Part shown: piece after piece, positions 25,358 through 34,534 of the stretch
How positions within the stretch are numbered: position 1 is the first letter of the stretch
How the letters are laid out: each line of letters starts with the position of its first letter
NCBI GenBank assembly: GCA_900129595.1
Contig: FQWG01000019.1
Coordinates: 52,589 to 116,588, forward strand
Direction: 5' to 3'
DNA: 64,000 nucleotides
From: Flavobacterium frigidimaris
GTDB taxonomy: Bacteria; Bacteroidota; Bacteroidia; Flavobacteriales; Flavobacteriaceae
The notes under the pieces: model-generated
The model's database searches: none
What the model saw: the letters and a program-made list of their open reading frames with translations, nothing else
Told to the model about the DNA's origin: nothing
Program-made: the position numbers and the translations under genes

Positions 25358-27265
25358 ATGAAAATTCCTTTTTTTGCATTTTTCTTTTTCTTCTTTATCA
25401 ATTTTTCTTTTGCTCAAAAGGCTGAATATGCATTTACTACAATTGCAGATAGCCTTAAAGAGAACGCTAATGCTGTTGTTCGTTTAGACCAAATGGATAT
25501 TAATATTGCTTCTCAGAGAAGCATGAATATCAAAACACAGAGAGTTGTAACAGTTTTGAATGAAAAAGGACTGAATAATATTGATGCTTATCAGCACTAT
25601 GATAAGTCACTTGGCGTAAAAAGTATCGAAGCAACTGTTTATGATATATCCGGTAAAGAAATTAAAAAGATCAAACGAAAAGATTTTAAGGATCAAAGCG
25701 CAGTAAACGGAAGTACTCTTTTTTCAGACAGCCGTGTACTTTATCTCGATTATACTCCCATAACATATCCGTTTACAATTATTTATACAAGTGAAATTGA
25801 AAGTTCAAGTACTGCTTTTATACCCCGATGGTATTTTTTGGGAGATTATAATGTAAGTGTAGAGAAATGTATTTTAAATGTTTCTTATCTAAATGATTTG
25901 GGATTTAAAAAGAAGGAGTTTTCTTTTTCAGGTTTTAATATAAAAAAGACGGTCGATAGCGATACAAAACTAAGTTATGCCGCCCTTAATATTTTAGCAA
26001 GAAGAGTAGAAGATTACAGTCCGTCTACTGATGATCTTTTTCCGAAAGTAATGATGGGATTAGAAAAATTTCATTTAGAAGGTGTTGATGGTACTGCCAC
26101 AACATGGGAAGCATTTGGTAAATGGTATGGTGAAAAAATCTTAACAGGAACTACTACTTTGCCTGAAGAAACTAAAGTTAAAATAAAAGCATTAGTCGGG
26201 GATGAAAAAGATCCTATAAAAAAAGCAAAGATCATTTACGATTATGTACAAAAAAAATCCAGATATGTAAATATTGCTGTAGGTATTGGAGGTTGGAAAC
26301 CTATGCTTGCCAGCGATGTAGATCGCTTAGGTTATGGAGACTGTAAGGCACTGTCTAATTATACAAAAGCACTTTTGCAAGTTGTAGATGTTCCGTCCTA
26401 CAATACTATTTTATATGGAGACCGTTATAAGTCCAATATTCAATCTGATTTTGTTTCGATGCAGGGAAATCATATGATTCTGGCTATCCCCAACGGCAGC
26501 CATTATACCTGGTTAGAATGTACAAGTCAGGATGATCCTTTTGGTTATCAGGGCATCTTTACAGATGATCGCGATGTTTTGATTATTAAACCGGAAGGCG
26601 GGGAGATTGTGAGAACCAAATTGTATGAAGATAACGGCAATACACAAAAAGATACAGGAACTTATACATTAGATGAAAAAGGAAATTTTTCGGGTTCCAT
26701 ATCAATTGTTTCAGGAGGTTCTCAATACAGCTCGAAAGCGAGACTAGAAAATTTACAGCCAACAGAAAAAGAATCACATTATAAAGAATATTGGAGTAAT
26801 ATCAATAATTTGAAACTCGGCAAAATTAGTTTTACTAATAATAAAGAAAATATTCAATTTACTGAGGATGTACAGGTAAATGCTGTTGACTACGCGAAAA
26901 TTACCGGAAATAAAATGATTTTTAATGTTGATGCTTTTAATCAAAGTTCAGCGAATGTTAAAAGAGTTAGAAATAGAAAAAATCCATTTCAGATTCAGCG
27001 AGGGTATTTAGATACGGATGAAATCGAAATTAATTTACCAACAGGTTTTACAATAGAATTTTTGCCTTCAAACGTTGAATTGAAAGGAAAATTTGGAGAA
27101 TATAAAACCGAAATCATCAAGAAAGAAAATAATAAACTGACTTACAAACGCTCTATGTTTTTAAATAAAGGCAATTATTCTAATAAAGAATACGATGAAT
27201 ACCGTCTTTTTATGGAGCAAGTCTCCAGAAACGATAACGCCAAAATTATATTAACCAAGAACTAA
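25358..27265 (+). CDS. DUF3857/transglutaminase-like secreted protein (catalytic Cys present)
   Basis: A 635-aa protein with an N-terminal signal peptide (about 1-20, ending FSFAQ), a DUF3857 beta-sandwich region (about 45-215), a transglutaminase-like core, and a C-terminal DUF2569/DUF3858-type beta region (about 440-630). The core retains Cys329 in GYGDCKALSNYT and a candidate His in GNHMILAIP, with WLECTSQD at the third position. It may therefore be an active papain-like or transglutaminase-like enzyme in the periplasm. It heads a set of three paralogs on one strand, separated by 6 and 1 nt. Confidence 0.85.
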   Translation: MKIPFFAFFFFFFINFSFAQKAEYAFTTIADSLKENANAVVRLDQMDINIASQRSMNIKTQRVVTVLNEKGLNNIDAYQHYDKSLGVKSIEATVYDISGKEIKKIKRKDFKDQSAVNGSTLFSDSRVLYLDYTPITYPFTIIYTSEIESSSTAFIPRWYFLGDYNVSVEKCILNVSYLNDLGFKKKEFSFSGFNIKKTVDSDTKLSYAALNILARRVEDYSPSTDDLFPKVMMGLEKFHLEGVDGTATTWEAFGKWYGEKILTGTTTLPEETKVKIKALVGDEKDPIKKAKIIYDYVQKKSRYVNIAVGIGGWKPMLASDVDRLGYGDCKALSNYTKALLQVVDVPSYNTILYGDRYKSNIQSDFVSMQGNHMILAIPNGSHYTWLECTSQDDPFGYQGIFTDDRDVLIIKPEGGEIVRTKLYEDNGNTQKDTGTYTLDEKGNFSGSISIVSGGSQYSSKARLENLQPTEKESHYKEYWSNINNLKLGKISFTNNKENIQFTEDVQVNAVDYAKITGNKMIFNVDAFNQSSANVKRVRNRKNPFQIQRGYLDTDEIEINLPTGFTIEFLPSNVELKGKFGEYKTEIIKKENNKLTYKRSMFLNKGNYSNKEYDEYRLFMEQVSRNDNAKIILTKN

Positions 27266-27271
27266 CCAAAC

Positions 27272-29290
27272 ATGAAAATTATCAAACTTTTTAGTCTGTC
27301 AATTCTGTTGTTGTTTATATCAAAAGTAACGGGACAGGAATTTAAACTAGGAAAAGTATCGATTGCTGAATTAGAGCAAAAAGTGCATCCTAAAGATTCA
27401 TCGGCTGCCGCTGCTATTTTGTACAAAAAAGGAAAAACGAGAATAGAATATGATCAGAATGATGGGTTTATTACCATCACAGAAGTAGAAACCAGAATTA
27501 AGATTTATAAAAAAGAAGGATACGATTGGGCCAATCAAAATGTTTGGTATTATAATCAGGCCGGGTTTAAAGAAAAAGTAAGTTTTTCTGATGCCGTTAC
27601 TTATAATTTGGTAAATGGTAAAATTGAAAAAACGAAACTAAAAAGCGATGGAGCCTTTGATGAAGTCGTAAATAAATTTAGAGGACAAAAAAAGATCACA
27701 ATGCCTAATGTGAAAGAAGGTTCTGTTATTGAGTTTAGTTACATCGTGAGAAGTCCTAGCGATAGAATAATTAGAGATTGGGATTTTCAGACGAGTATTC
27801 CGGTAAATTATTCTGAGTTTTCAACTTTCGTTCCGGAATATTATGTCTTTAATTCAAGACAAAAAGGATATATTTTTCCTAAGATTACTACGGTAAAAAA
27901 TCCAAAGTCAATAGTTTTTACGAATAAAGAAAGATCCGGAGGCGGATGGGGAAATACTCAAACAACATTTTCTACGGATAAATTAGATTACTCTGAAACG
28001 CAAACTAATTATGTGGCAGTAGATTTTCCTGCTATGAAAGATGAAGCTTATGTCAATAATATTGATAACTATACTTCAAGTATTCAGCATGAATTATCAA
28101 TGACAAAATATCCTAATTCACAAATAAAAATGTATTCGACAGATTGGAATTCAGTTGTGAAAACAATTTACGAATATGATGATTTTGGTCCTGAATTAAA
28201 TAAAACAGGCTATTTCGAAGACGATTTAAAAAAAATATTAGAAGGAAAAAATACAGCAGATGAAAAGATATTGGTTATTTTAAATCATGTAAAATCGAAC
28301 GTAAAATGGAATGATTACACCGGATACAGCTGTGATAATGGCGTTAAAAAAGCGTATAAAGAAAAAACGGGAAATATTGCGGATATTAATTTAATGCTAA
28401 CCGCGATGTTGCGTTATGCAGGTTTAACAGCAAACCCGGTTTTGGTGAGTACACGCTCTAATGGAATTTCTATTTTCCCTAACAGAACCGCTTTTAATTA
28501 TGTTATTGCTGCGGTTGAAACTCCAAACGGAAATGTTTTGTTAGATGCTTCTGATAAATTTTCAACTCCTAATGTTTTGCCTTTTAGAGCCTTAAACTGG
28601 TCTGGCCGATTGATTAGAAAAGACGGAAGTTCTGAAGAAGTAGATTTGATGCCTAAAAAAGCATCAAACGATATTGTTTTTATGAATTATAGTATTGATG
28701 CAGAAGGTAAAGTGACGGGAAAAACCAGAAGACAATGTACAGATTATAATGCCATGATAACGAGAGATAATCTTAACGGACTTAAGGAAGAAGAATATTT
28801 AGAAAAACTCGAAAACAGAAATAAAAAAATAGAAATAACTGATTATTCAAGGAAAAACGAAAAGGAGTTATTGTTGCCAACGATAGAAACATATTCGTTT
28901 ACAGGAAATAATTTATGCGAAGTAATAGGAGGAAAGATCTATGTGAATCCAATGCTGTTTTTTACGAATGAAAAGAACCCTTTTAAACAAGATGTCAGAG
29001 AATATCCAGTCGATTTTGGATTTCCTTTTACAGATAAATATAATATTACACTTCAAATTCCTGATGGCTTTGTTGCTGAGGTATTACCGGAACCAGTTGT
29101 AATGAACATGGAGGATAATTTAGGAAGCTTTAAGTTTATTATTGCTACAACCGAAAATATGCTGCAAATTAACATTCAACATCAGATTAATGAAGCAATT
29201 GTATCTACTGAAAAGTACGAAATGCTTAAAGAATATTATAAAAGTATGATAGCAAAAGAAACAGAGAAAATTGTTTTAAAAAGAATTTAA
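27272..29290 (+). CDS. DUF3857/transglutaminase-like secreted protein, catalytic Cys lost
   Basis: A 672-aa paralog of the preceding protein with a signal peptide (about 1-21, KVTGQ) and the same domain order. At the position of the active-site GYGDCKAL it reads KTGNIADINL, so the Cys is replaced by Ile. The expected His block reads FNYVIAAVE, with Tyr in place of His. The fold therefore appears to be kept while transglutaminase-type catalysis is lost. It is more similar to the third paralog (shared opening LGKVTVAEL/LGKVSIAEL) than to the first. Separated by 6 nt, presumably cotranscribed. Confidence 0.85.
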   Translation: MKIIKLFSLSILLLFISKVTGQEFKLGKVSIAELEQKVHPKDSSAAAAILYKKGKTRIEYDQNDGFITITEVETRIKIYKKEGYDWANQNVWYYNQAGFKEKVSFSDAVTYNLVNGKIEKTKLKSDGAFDEVVNKFRGQKKITMPNVKEGSVIEFSYIVRSPSDRIIRDWDFQTSIPVNYSEFSTFVPEYYVFNSRQKGYIFPKITTVKNPKSIVFTNKERSGGGWGNTQTTFSTDKLDYSETQTNYVAVDFPAMKDEAYVNNIDNYTSSIQHELSMTKYPNSQIKMYSTDWNSVVKTIYEYDDFGPELNKTGYFEDDLKKILEGKNTADEKILVILNHVKSNVKWNDYTGYSCDNGVKKAYKEKTGNIADINLMLTAMLRYAGLTANPVLVSTRSNGISIFPNRTAFNYVIAAVETPNGNVLLDASDKFSTPNVLPFRALNWSGRLIRKDGSSEEVDLMPKKASNDIVFMNYSIDAEGKVTGKTRRQCTDYNAMITRDNLNGLKEEEYLEKLENRNKKIEITDYSRKNEKELLLPTIETYSFTGNNLCEVIGGKIYVNPMLFFTNEKNPFKQDVREYPVDFGFPFTDKYNITLQIPDGFVAEVLPEPVVMNMEDNLGSFKFIIATTENMLQINIQHQINEAIVSTEKYEMLKEYYKSMIAKETEKIVLKRI

Positions 29291-29291
29291 T

Positions 29292-31283
29292 ATGAAGTTT
29301 CAAAGCTTAGTAATAGTTGTTTTTTTATTTCTGGAAATTTCAAATGTCAAAGGCCAAAATTATGATTTAGGAAAAGTGACTGTTGCTGAATTAAAAGAGA
29401 AAACAAATCCAAAAGATACAACAGCACCTGCTGCAATTTTGTTTAAAAAAGGAAAAACATTTTTTACTTTTAATAAAGACAAGGGGTTTTCGGCAAATCA
29501 TGTTTATGAATTTAAAATTAAAATTTATAAAAAAGAAGGACTAAAATGGGCTGATCAAAAGGTGCGTTTTTATATTGGTTATGAAACTTTGAGTGAAGAC
29601 CGATTAGAGTTTTCAAACGCAATCACCTATAATTTAGAAAATGAATCAATTGTAAAGACAAAACTTGATAATCAGGGAACTTTTAAGAAAAAAGTAAATA
29701 AATTTTGGAATGAAAAAACGATAACGCTTCCTAATGTAAAAGTAGGATCGATTATAGAATATAAATACATTTTGAAATCTGAAAATATTGTAAAATTACC
29801 AGATTTTGATTTTCAATATGAAATTCCGGTAAATTATTTCGAATATAAAACAGACATTCCTGAATATTATATTTATAAGCCTATTTTGGTGGGAGGACAT
29901 AAAGTTGAAACAGATTCGAAGTTAACCAATGGCAGTCAAAGTTTTGAAGATGATTATAACACTTCAAAAGGAATTTCGTACAAACAAATAAGTGCTTTTT
30001 ATAAAGGAAAAGATATTGCGGCTTTAAGAAAAGAACCCTATGTAGATAATGTAGATAATTATAGAGGATCAGTTCAGCATGAATTAGACAGGGTTCGTTA
30101 TCCGGATCAGCCTGTAAAAGATTATGCAGTGACCTGGGAAGGTGTTGCGACTACTATTTTTAAGGATAAAAGTTTTGGAAAAGAACTCAATGACAGAGAT
30201 TTTTTACTGGAAGATGTTAAAAAGTTATTGACGAATGTCGAATCTCAAAAAGAGCGATTGGATATCATCTTTAAATTCGTTCAAAATAAAATGAACTGGA
30301 ATGCAGTGAATGATTATTACATTGACAAAGGGGTAAAAAAAGCATATACAGATCAAACGGGTAATGTGGCCGAGATTAATTTTATACTAATCAGTATGTT
30401 AAAATTGGCAGGAATAGAAGTAAATCCAGTATTGTTAAGTACAATAGAAAATGGAATTCCGGTTTATCCCACAAGAACAGGCTTTAATTATGTGATAGCT
30501 GCCGCTGAAATAGATGGTAAACAAATTTTACTGGATGCTACACATAAATTTACGTACCCTGGGATTTTGCCTTTAAATGTTTTGAATTGGAAAGGAAGAC
30601 TAATAAAAGATGATGGAACTTCACAGGAAATTAATTTAATGCCCATTTCGACATCAAAGGAATATTCTAATTTGATGGTCAAAATTGATAATTTGGGTAA
30701 AATAGAAGGCAGGATTAGAATTCAAAGAACAGATTATGATGCTTACCTTTTTAGAGTTGAAAATACCAATACAAGTCAGGAAAATTATCTGGAAAAATTA
30801 GAAGAACGATTGGGAGATTTAAAAATTTCAAATTATAGCGTTGAGAATAAGAAAACGAATCTTCAGGAGCCGGTTATTGAAACATTTTCTTTAGTGTCAA
30901 ATAATAGTGTAGAAATTATTGGAGGTAAAATTTTTATAAATCCATTATTGTTTTATACAAGATCTAAAAATCCTTTTAACCAGGAAATAAGACAAATGCC
31001 AGTTTATTTTGGATATCCAACTCAGGAAAAATTCAACTTGAATTTAGAAATTCCGGAAGGATATGCAATAGAGGCGTTACCAACTCCTGTTAAGATTGTG
31101 TCAGAGAATAAAGAGATCGTTTATGTATTAAATGTGTTAGGGGAAGGTAATAAAATTCAAATAATTAGTTCAAAAGAAATTAACAATAGTATTTTTGCAG
31201 CAGATCAGTATAATGGATTAAAAGACCTTTTCCAGAAAATGATTGTTAGTCAAAATGAAAAAATTATTCTTAAAAAAATATAA
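29292..31283 (+). CDS. DUF3857/transglutaminase-like secreted protein, catalytic Cys lost (third paralog)
   Basis: A 663-aa protein with a signal peptide (about 1-21, VKGQ). Like the second paralog it has a degenerate active site: QTGNVAEINFI where GDCKAL is expected, and FNYVIAAAE for the His block. It begins 1 nt after the stop of the second paralog. The shared substitutions in paralogs two and three point to one loss followed by duplication. A structural, binding or partner role to the first protein is possible but not shown. Confidence 0.85.
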   Translation: MKFQSLVIVVFLFLEISNVKGQNYDLGKVTVAELKEKTNPKDTTAPAAILFKKGKTFFTFNKDKGFSANHVYEFKIKIYKKEGLKWADQKVRFYIGYETLSEDRLEFSNAITYNLENESIVKTKLDNQGTFKKKVNKFWNEKTITLPNVKVGSIIEYKYILKSENIVKLPDFDFQYEIPVNYFEYKTDIPEYYIYKPILVGGHKVETDSKLTNGSQSFEDDYNTSKGISYKQISAFYKGKDIAALRKEPYVDNVDNYRGSVQHELDRVRYPDQPVKDYAVTWEGVATTIFKDKSFGKELNDRDFLLEDVKKLLTNVESQKERLDIIFKFVQNKMNWNAVNDYYIDKGVKKAYTDQTGNVAEINFILISMLKLAGIEVNPVLLSTIENGIPVYPTRTGFNYVIAAAEIDGKQILLDATHKFTYPGILPLNVLNWKGRLIKDDGTSQEINLMPISTSKEYSNLMVKIDNLGKIEGRIRIQRTDYDAYLFRVENTNTSQENYLEKLEERLGDLKISNYSVENKKTNLQEPVIETFSLVSNNSVEIIGGKIFINPLLFYTRSKNPFNQEIRQMPVYFGYPTQEKFNLNLEIPEGYAIEALPTPVKIVSENKEIVYVLNVLGEGNKIQIISSKEINNSIFAADQYNGLKDLFQKMIVSQNEKIILKKI

Positions 31284-31285
31284 AG

Positions 31286-31612
31286 ATGGACTTAAAAAAC
31301 GCACAACTAGATGTCGATACCTGGATAAAAAAACATGGTGTTCGCTATTTTAATGAGCTTACAAATATGGCACAACTTACAGAAGAAGTAGGTGAGGTGG
31401 CCAGAATTATTGCCCGCAGATACGGTGAACAATCAGAAAAAGAAAGTGATAAAAACAAAGATTTAGGCGAAGAATTGGCGGATGTTGTTTTTGTAGTTTT
31501 ATGTCTTGCCAACCAAACCGGAATAGATTTACAAGCCGCTTTTGATAAAAAAATGGATTTAAAATCAGTTCGAGACAAGGATCGCCACAAAAACAATGAT
31601 AAATTGAAATAA
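31286..31612 (+). CDS. MazG-like nucleotide pyrophosphohydrolase
   Basis: An all-helical 108-aa protein with the metal-binding pattern of the MazG/all-alpha NTP pyrophosphatase superfamily: EEVGEVAR (about 33-40) and EELADVVFVV (about 63-72). It probably hydrolyses a non-canonical or excess (d)NTP to the monophosphate; the substrate is not evident. It starts 2 nt after the third DUF3857 gene. Confidence 0.88.
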   Translation: MDLKNAQLDVDTWIKKHGVRYFNELTNMAQLTEEVGEVARIIARRYGEQSEKESDKNKDLGEELADVVFVVLCLANQTGIDLQAAFDKKMDLKSVRDKDRHKNNDKLK

Positions 31613-31746
31613 TTGTGAAATATCACTCATCGGTTTTGAATTATGAGTTTTGAATTTTGAATTATGATTTGGGAGTGGTAAATTGCGTGGCCGAATTACG
31701 TTTCTAATCATTCATAATTCATAATTTACAATTTACAATTAAAAAA

Positions 31747-32970
31747 ATGAATTTACTACTTCAGACAACTCAACATAACTTAAAAGGACAAATTGCAGTA
31801 ACAGGATCAAAAAGCGAAACCAATCGTTTATTGTTGTTAAAAGCGTTGTTTCCAAATATTACACTGGCTAACACATCAAATTCTGATGACAGCGAAGTAA
31901 TGCAAAAAGCCCTAATTGGTAATGACGAAATTGTAGACATTCATCATGCCGGAACAGCAATGCGTTTTCTAACTGCTTATTTTGCTGTAAACGAAGGCCG
32001 CGAAGTGGTGATGACAGGTTCAAGCAGAATGCAGGAACGTCCGATAAAAATTCTTGTTGAAGCATTAGGACAATTGGGCGTTGAAATCTCTTATGAAAAA
32101 GAAGAAGGTTATCCGCCAATCAGAATCAAAGGAAAAAAAGTAAGTGCTTCAAAAGTTACTTTGGCAGCTAATGTAAGCAGTCAGTATATTTCGGCACTTT
32201 TATTAGTCGCTTCAAAATTAGAAAATGGTTTAGAACTGACTTTAGAAGGAGAAATAACTTCGATTCCGTATATCAAAATGACTTTGGCCTTGCTAAACGA
32301 TTTAGACATTCAGACCAGTTTTGAAGGCAATGTAATTAAAGTATATCCAAAAGCTGCCGTTGCATCAAAAGAAATGGTGGTAGAATCAGATTGGAGTTCA
32401 GCGTCGTACTTTTTTAGTTTAGTGGCTTTGGCAGATACAGCTTCAATAACACTAAGCAGCTATAAAGAAAACAGTTTGCAGGGAGACTCAGAATTAGTTT
32501 CTCTTTATGAAAAATTAGGAGTTCAGACTACGTTTCAGGACAATAAAATGAAATTGGTAAAACAAGAAAATTTTAAATACGAAACGGTAAATTTTGATTT
32601 AAACAACACACCGGATATTGCGCAAACTATTGTAGTAACTTGTTTAGGTTTAGGAATTGGCTGTCATTTGACTGGTCTTCATACTTTAAAAATTAAAGAA
32701 ACAGACAGACTTGAAGCGTTACGAATCGAGCTGACAAAATTAGGAGCCAATATCTCGGTAACTAATGATAGTCTGACTTTAGTAGCTTCAGAGAATATCA
32801 ATCATAATGTAAAAATTGCGACATACAACGACCACCGTATGGCAATGGCATTTGCACCTTTGGCACTTAAAGTTCCAATTATTATCGAAAATGCTGAAGT
32901 AGTTTCTAAATCATATCCGGATTTTTGGAATGACTTAAAAACATTAAATTTTCAAATTTCAGAATTGTAA
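31747..32970 (+). CDS. aroA: 3-phosphoshikimate 1-carboxyvinyltransferase (EPSP synthase)
   Basis: Transfers the enolpyruvyl group of PEP to shikimate 3-phosphate in the shikimate pathway. The 407-aa sequence has TGSKSETNRLLLLKAL (about 19-34), GTAMRFLTAYF (about 73-83, slightly diverged from the usual NAGTAMR), QERPIKILVEAL (about 99-110) and the C-terminal DHRMAMAFAPLAL. It is separate from the attenuated aromatic operon. The upstream gap (31613-31746) has only A/T-rich inverted repeats built from GAATTATGA/TCATAATTC. Confidence 0.94.
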   Translation: MNLLLQTTQHNLKGQIAVTGSKSETNRLLLLKALFPNITLANTSNSDDSEVMQKALIGNDEIVDIHHAGTAMRFLTAYFAVNEGREVVMTGSSRMQERPIKILVEALGQLGVEISYEKEEGYPPIRIKGKKVSASKVTLAANVSSQYISALLLVASKLENGLELTLEGEITSIPYIKMTLALLNDLDIQTSFEGNVIKVYPKAAVASKEMVVESDWSSASYFFSLVALADTASITLSSYKENSLQGDSELVSLYEKLGVQTTFQDNKMKLVKQENFKYETVNFDLNNTPDIAQTIVVTCLGLGIGCHLTGLHTLKIKETDRLEALRIELTKLGANISVTNDSLTLVASENINHNVKIATYNDHRMAMAFAPLALKVPIIIENAEVVSKSYPDFWNDLKTLNFQISEL

Positions 32971-32979
32971 AAAAAAATA

Positions 32980-33030
32980 TTCGCCACGAATTCACTAATT
33001 TTATTTAATAATTCGTGAATTCGTGGCGAA
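32980..33030. repeat. Inverted repeat TTCGCCACGAATTCAC
   Basis: Perfect 16-nt arms at 32980-32995 and 33015-33030. The same family as 15314-15402. It may act as a hairpin just after aroA. Confidence 0.7.
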
Positions 33031-33041
33031 AAAATAGATAG

Positions 33042-33068
33042 CCTCCGGTTTTTACTGGAGGTTTTTTT
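33042..33068 (+). terminator. Terminator after aroA
   Basis: CCTCCGG (33042-33048) pairs with CTGGAGG (33055-33061), including one G-U pair, followed by seven T. Confidence 0.75.
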
Positions 33069-33130
33069 GTGAGGCATTTTTCGGCTTTAGCGAAATAAAA
33101 ACAACAGGAAATTTTTACAGCATCCTAATT

Positions 33131-33156
33131 AAATGAACTTATATCACTTATATGGT
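33131..33156. repeat. CATATAAGT family repeat, half copy
   Basis: Contains TGAACTTATATCACTTATATGG, a diverged single arm of the family seen at 5870-5951 and 51104-51283. Confidence 0.45.
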
Positions 33157-33226
33157 AAAAAAACATTTTTTTATGTTGTCGAAACTCCACTAAATCAGCG
33201 ACTTTTGAAAATAAACAGCAAAACAC

Positions 33227-33258
33227 TTGACAACGCCTATCTCACAGTCGTATATTTG
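33227..33258 (+). promoter_or_regulatory. Putative queA promoter
   Basis: TTG (33227-33229), a 21-nt spacer and an exact TATATTTG (33251-33258). The predicted leader (about 33265-33324) contains a 7-bp hairpin, AATCAGG/CCTGATT (33271-33296), of unknown relevance. Confidence 0.6.
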
Positions 33259-33324
33259 CACACGATTAAAAATCAGGTCTTCAAATAATCCTGATTGAAA
33301 ATCTATAACTCATAACTTTCTCAA

Positions 33325-34374
33325 ATGAAATTATCACATTTTCAATTTAATTTACCGAAAGAACTTTTAGCAGAATTCCCGGCAGAAAACAGAGACGAAT
33401 CTCGTTTAATGGTAATCGATCGTCAAAAACAAACTATAGAGCACAAAATGTTTAAAGATGTTATCAATTATTTTGATGACGGAGACGTTTTGATTCTTAA
33501 CAATACTAAAGTTTTCCCTGCACGTTTGTACGGAAACAAAGAAAAAACAGGAGCAAGAATTGAAGTTTTCTTATTAAGAGAATTAAATTCAGAGCAACGT
33601 CTTTGGGACGTTTTAGTTGATCCGGCGCGTAAAATTCGTATTGGTAACAAACTTTATTTTGGTGATGACGATTCGTTAGTAGCTGAGGTAATCGACAACA
33701 CTACTTCTCGTGGTAGAACTTTACGATTTTTATATGACGGTTCTTATGAAGAATTCAGAAACAAATTGACAGAACTTGGAGAAACTCCAATCCCTAAATA
33801 TATCAGTAGAGAAGTAACAGCAGAAGATGCTGAAAGATACCAGACTATTTATGCAAAAGAAGAAGGAGCTGTAGCGGCGCCAACTGCAGGTTTACACTTC
33901 TCTAAACACCTTTTGAAAAAATTAGAAATCAAGGGAATTAATTTTGCTGAAGTAACATTACACGTTGGTTTAGGAACTTTTAATCCGGTTGAGGTGGAAG
34001 ATTTATCGAAACACAAAATGGATTCTGAAGAGCTGATTATTAAACAAGAAGCTTGTGATATTGTAAATACTGCTAAAGCAAACAAAAAACGTATTTGTGC
34101 TGTGGGAACCACTTCTATGCGTGCGATAGAAAGTTCAGTTTCATCTCAAAACACTTTAAATCCTTTTGAAGGCTGGACGAATAAATTTATTTTCCCTCCT
34201 CACGATTTTAGTATTGCAAACTGTATGATCACTAATTTCCACACGCCAAAATCGACATTGTTAATGATGATTTCTGCATTCTGTGGACATGATTTAATGA
34301 AAAGAGCATACGAAGAAGCAATCAAAGAAGAATACAAATTCTATTCTTACGGAGATGCGATGTTAATCATCTAA
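33325..34374 (+). CDS. queA: S-adenosylmethionine:tRNA ribosyltransferase-isomerase
   Basis: Adds the ribosyl part of SAM to preQ1 in tRNA to make epoxyqueuosine. The 349-aa sequence has the family start MKLSHFQFNLPKELLAEFPA, plus LILNNTKVFPARLYGNKEKTG, AAPTAGLHFSK, VTLHVGLGTFNPV and GTTSMRAIES. Another queuosine gene, queE, is at 59.0 kb. It is monocistronic, between a good promoter and a palindromic terminator. Confidence 0.96.
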   Translation: MKLSHFQFNLPKELLAEFPAENRDESRLMVIDRQKQTIEHKMFKDVINYFDDGDVLILNNTKVFPARLYGNKEKTGARIEVFLLRELNSEQRLWDVLVDPARKIRIGNKLYFGDDDSLVAEVIDNTTSRGRTLRFLYDGSYEEFRNKLTELGETPIPKYISREVTAEDAERYQTIYAKEEGAVAAPTAGLHFSKHLLKKLEIKGINFAEVTLHVGLGTFNPVEVEDLSKHKMDSEELIIKQEACDIVNTAKANKKRICAVGTTSMRAIESSVSSQNTLNPFEGWTNKFIFPPHDFSIANCMITNFHTPKSTLLMMISAFCGHDLMKRAYEEAIKEEYKFYSYGDAMLII

Positions 34375-34396
34375 TCGGAGTTTATCTTATAAGCAG

Positions 34397-34422
34397 CCCG
34401 ACAGGTTTTAAAACCTGTCGGG
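34397..34422. terminator. Perfect palindromic terminator after queA (CCCGACAG family)
   Basis: CCCGACAGGTTTT (34397-34409) is followed immediately by its exact complement AAAACCTGTCGGG (34410-34422) and then TTTT. This is the cleanest of the four copies in the window. Confidence 0.75.
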
Positions 34423-34438
34423 TTTTCTGTTTATAAAT

Positions 34439-34494
34439 GGTTTCGGGTTTCAGGTTTTTCAGAACGTTAAAACTTGAAACCTGAAACTTGAAAC
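34439..34494. repeat. Intergenic inverted repeat of GGTTTCAGGTTT type
   Basis: GGTTTCGGGTTTCAGG pairs imperfectly with CCTGAAACTTGAAAC across a short loop. Related sequence occurs at 42661-42691 and 61045-61105. Confidence 0.5.
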
Positions 34495-34534
34495 AAAAAA
34501 ACATTTCCTATTTTTACCATTCAAAATAAGAACA

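Noticed and set aside
33271..33296. Hairpin in the queA leader, considered as a riboswitch or attenuator
   Set aside because: Only a 7-bp stem with a 12-nt A/T-rich loop and no T run. No preQ1-type aptamer sequence is recognisable.
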